DNA of 64,000 nucleotides from an uncultured Ruminococcus sp. (GTDB lineage: Bacteria > Bacillota > Clostridia > Oscillospirales > Ruminococcaceae): contig CAMZZN010000003.1 of NCBI GenBank assembly GCA_947345935.1, forward strand, positions 38,475-102,474. The letters run 5' to 3'. Positions 62,136 to 64,000 of this stretch are shown piece after piece. The notes beneath the pieces were generated by a model that worked only from the letters and a program-made list of their open reading frames with translations, was not told the DNA's origin and ran no database searches. Position 1 is the stretch's first letter; every line of letters starts with the position of its first letter. Made by a program: the position numbers and the translations under genes.

Positions 62136-62862
62136 TCTGCTTCACCACCCTTTCAAAAACTTCTTCGAGATTGGCGGCATTATACCGCTGCTTAAGCTCG
62201 TCCGCAGCCCCAGTCACCATAAGATGTCCCTTTGTTATGATACCCACACGGTCGGAAACGAATTCTATTTCCAGCATATTATGAGACGAAAGCAGAAAGG
62301 ACATTCCCTCTTCATGAGCCAGCCGTTTGATCGTTTTTCTTATTTCAATGGCGTTGATAACATCCAGACCGCTGGTAGGCTCGTCCAGAATAGCGAGCTT
62401 GGGCCTTGTCATAACGGAACGTGCCAGGAGAAGCTTTCGGATCATTCCACGGCTGTAGCTGCCGATCTTGTCGTTGAGACGATCGCCCAGCTGACAAAGC
62501 TCCTTTGCACGGTCAACGCATTTACCGATCTCTTCAATGTCAGAACAGAAAAGACCCGCCATAAACTGTAAATACTTGATGCCTTTCATGTTCTTGTAAG
62601 CGCCGGCTTCGTCGGGAAGATAAGTAATGCATTCCCTCACTTTATCCGGTTCGCTGGCAATACTGTGCCCCATTACCGACGCATCGCCTGCTGTCGGCGT
62701 AAGCAGCGTCGATATCATACGGATAGTAGTTGTTTTTCCTGCGCCGTTCGGTCCGATAAGTGCGAATACTTCGCCTTTTCCTATCTCAAAGGAAACATTA
62801 TCGGCGGCAAGAACTTTGGTGTACTGCTTCGTAAGTCCCTTGACTTCGAGTACATTTTCCAT
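62122..62862 (-). CDS. ABC transporter ATP-binding protein (NatA-like)
   Basis: LIGPNGAGKTTTIRMISTLLTPTAG; SYSRGMIRKLLLARSVMTRPKLAILDEPTSGLD. Confidence 0.95.
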   Translation of the reverse strand: MENVLEVKGLTKQYTKVLAADNVSFEIGKGEVFALIGPNGAGKTTTIRMISTLLTPTAGDASVMGHSIASEPDKVRECITYLPDEAGAYKNMKGIKYLQFMAGLFCSDIEEIGKCVDRAKELCQLGDRLNDKIGSYSRGMIRKLLLARSVMTRPKLAILDEPTSGLDVINAIEIRKTIKRLAHEEGMSFLLSSHNMLEIEFVSDRVGIITKGHLMVTGAADELKQRYNAANLEEVFERVVKQNEIH

Positions 62863-62889
62863 TTTTTTTACCCCCAGTTATAAATTCTT

Positions 62890-62918
62890 GATGACCCCGC
62901 CTGACCGGCGGGATCATC
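62890..62918 (-). other. 5'-terminal mRNA hairpin/operator-like palindrome
   Basis: minus strand GATGATCCCGCC-ggtca-GGCGGGGTCATC beginning ~7 nt after the -10. Confidence 0.65.
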
Positions 62919-62924
62919 GTAATA

Positions 62925-62953
62925 ATAATACCACAAAATACATATCGTGTCAA
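62925..62953 (-). promoter_or_regulatory. Sigma-A type promoter of the natAB-like operon
   Basis: minus strand TTGACA-N17-TATTAT. Confidence 0.75.
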
Positions 62954-62992
62954 TAGATTTTAAGGCTCTGAACCTGAAATAACGAAGGAGGC

Positions 62993-63031
62993 AATGCCGC
63001 CAGATTAAGATGTGACGCCGTCCCCGCTTAA
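62993..63031. repeat. Dispersed inverted-repeat family, partial copy D
   Basis: AATGCCGCCAGATTAAG...GACGCCGTCCCCGCTTAA. Confidence 0.5.
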
Positions 63032-63999
63032 ACCGAAGAAATCAGTTCGGCTCCGGGATAGTAATGCTCCAGTATTTCCTTCCAGTTGCTGCCGTTCTGA
63101 GCCATGGAATCGGCTCCGTACTGGCTCATGCCGACTCCATGACCATAGCCTCTGGTAGTAAAAACTATTTCTTCGCCCTCACAGCGAACATCAAAACAAG
63201 CGGAACGCAGCGCCAGCGCCTGACGGAGATCGTTGCCGGAAACACTTTTGTCGCCTGCTTTCGCCCTCAGAACTGTTCCCGAACCTGAACTCTCCTCCGC
63301 TGAGATCCAGGACGTCATATCATCTTCCAGTACTATTCCAGGAAATGCTGATTCGAGTTTCTGACGTGCCACATCCTTTGTAAGACGTATCTCCTCCATA
63401 TATCCTGGAGCTTTTGTATCATAGCTGCTGTCCACCGGAACAAGGTACGGAGCGGCTGCTCCCCAGGCATTTTCGGCGCTTTCGGTTTTTCCTGTTGACA
63501 TCGAGTGAAAGGCGGCAACTATCGGTTCTTCTCCGTAAGTAACGATATACGGAAGCACCTCGTCGGCGGCGTCGGATATCTTCTTGTAGTTTTCCTCAAA
63601 ATTATCCCCAAAATACTGCCTTGCCTGAGCTTCGGTAAAATACCCCTGATATCTGGAAGTATCGTTAGAGAAATCCGCACCCATAAGATCGGCAGTAGGC
63701 GAGCGGCGTTCTCTTATGCGCTGACGCTCCGCATACGTATGAGCCGCCACTGCCTGGGCTTTCAAAGCCTCTTCATGAAAGGATGCAGGCATTTCAGCAC
63801 AGACCGCTCCTATAACATAATCCCTGACCGGAACTTCAAGAACCTGCCCGGACGCCATATCAAGAACCTTGTACGGCTCTCCCGGATCGACGGCTGCGGC
63901 AGGCGGAGCTTCCGGTGATTCCTGACGGGCTTCGCCTGGATCGGAAGCTTCCGTAGATTCCGTTTTTTCCGGTGCGGCGACTTTTTTTTCCGCTTTTGC
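63028..63999 (-). CDS. SpoIID/LytB domain protein (5' end beyond window)
   Basis: VPVRDYVIGAVCAEMPASFHEEALKAQAVAAHTYAERQR; VFTTRGYGHGVGMSQYGADSMAQNGSNWKEILEHYYPG; frame open to the window edge with Pro/Ala/Glu-rich linker. Confidence 0.92.
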   Translation of the reverse strand, partial: AKAEKKVAAPEKTESTEASDPGEARQESPEAPPAAAVDPGEPYKVLDMASGQVLEVPVRDYVIGAVCAEMPASFHEEALKAQAVAAHTYAERQRIRERRSPTADLMGADFSNDTSRYQGYFTEAQARQYFGDNFEENYKKISDAADEVLPYIVTYGEEPIVAAFHSMSTGKTESAENAWGAAAPYLVPVDSSYDTKAPGYMEEIRLTKDVARQKLESAFPGIVLEDDMTSWISAEESSGSGTVLRAKAGDKSVSGNDLRQALALRSACFDVRCEGEEIVFTTRGYGHGVGMSQYGADSMAQNGSNWKEILEHYYPGAELISSV

Positions 64000-64000
64000 A

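Overview
Chromosomal window from a low-GC, spore-forming Firmicute, probably Ruminococcus/Oscillospiraceae-like (inferred from gene content only). Main blocks: the 3' end of purD; dipicolinate synthase genes dpaA/dpaB; an Hsp20 gene; a ybaK-queH-ricT(yaaT)-holB-Orn/Lys/Arg decarboxylase run; a region-4-only sigma-like gene; a FAD oxidoreductase/GtrA/membrane-protein operon; a small accessory patch (DUF5131, ABC-type IV membrane protein, FNT transporter, GNAT); groES-groEL with a perfect CIRCE; yajC; an HtrA/histidine kinase/response regulator locus; the complete S10-spc-alpha ribosomal protein cluster (rpsJ to rplQ, minus strand); an 11.6-kb carbohydrate-ABC/DUF5696/NHL-YIP1 cluster; a TrpB-like gene; an RHH/SLOG divergent pair; an RluA-LuxS fusion ORF; an M23/LysM/G5 peptidase; a degenerate Spo0A-like protein; a NatAB-like ABC exporter; and a partial SpoIID gene. 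No tRNA, rRNA, CRISPR, prophage or transposase was seen. Best leads: (1) in-frame RluA-LuxS fusion with an internal Shine-Dalgarno and ATG; (2) ATPase-less double-permease DUF5696/YIP1 cluster; (3) Spo0A-like protein with a degenerate receiver; (4) a 172-bp MITE-like element with 17-bp TIRs and TAAA target duplication; (5) a dispersed inverted-repeat family (ATRCCGTCAACTTAAG ends) at 3' ends of minus-strand genes; (6) a terminator that contains the next gene's ribosome-binding site; (7) structured S10-operon leader; (8) a perfect WalR-type box in front of the M23 peptidase.
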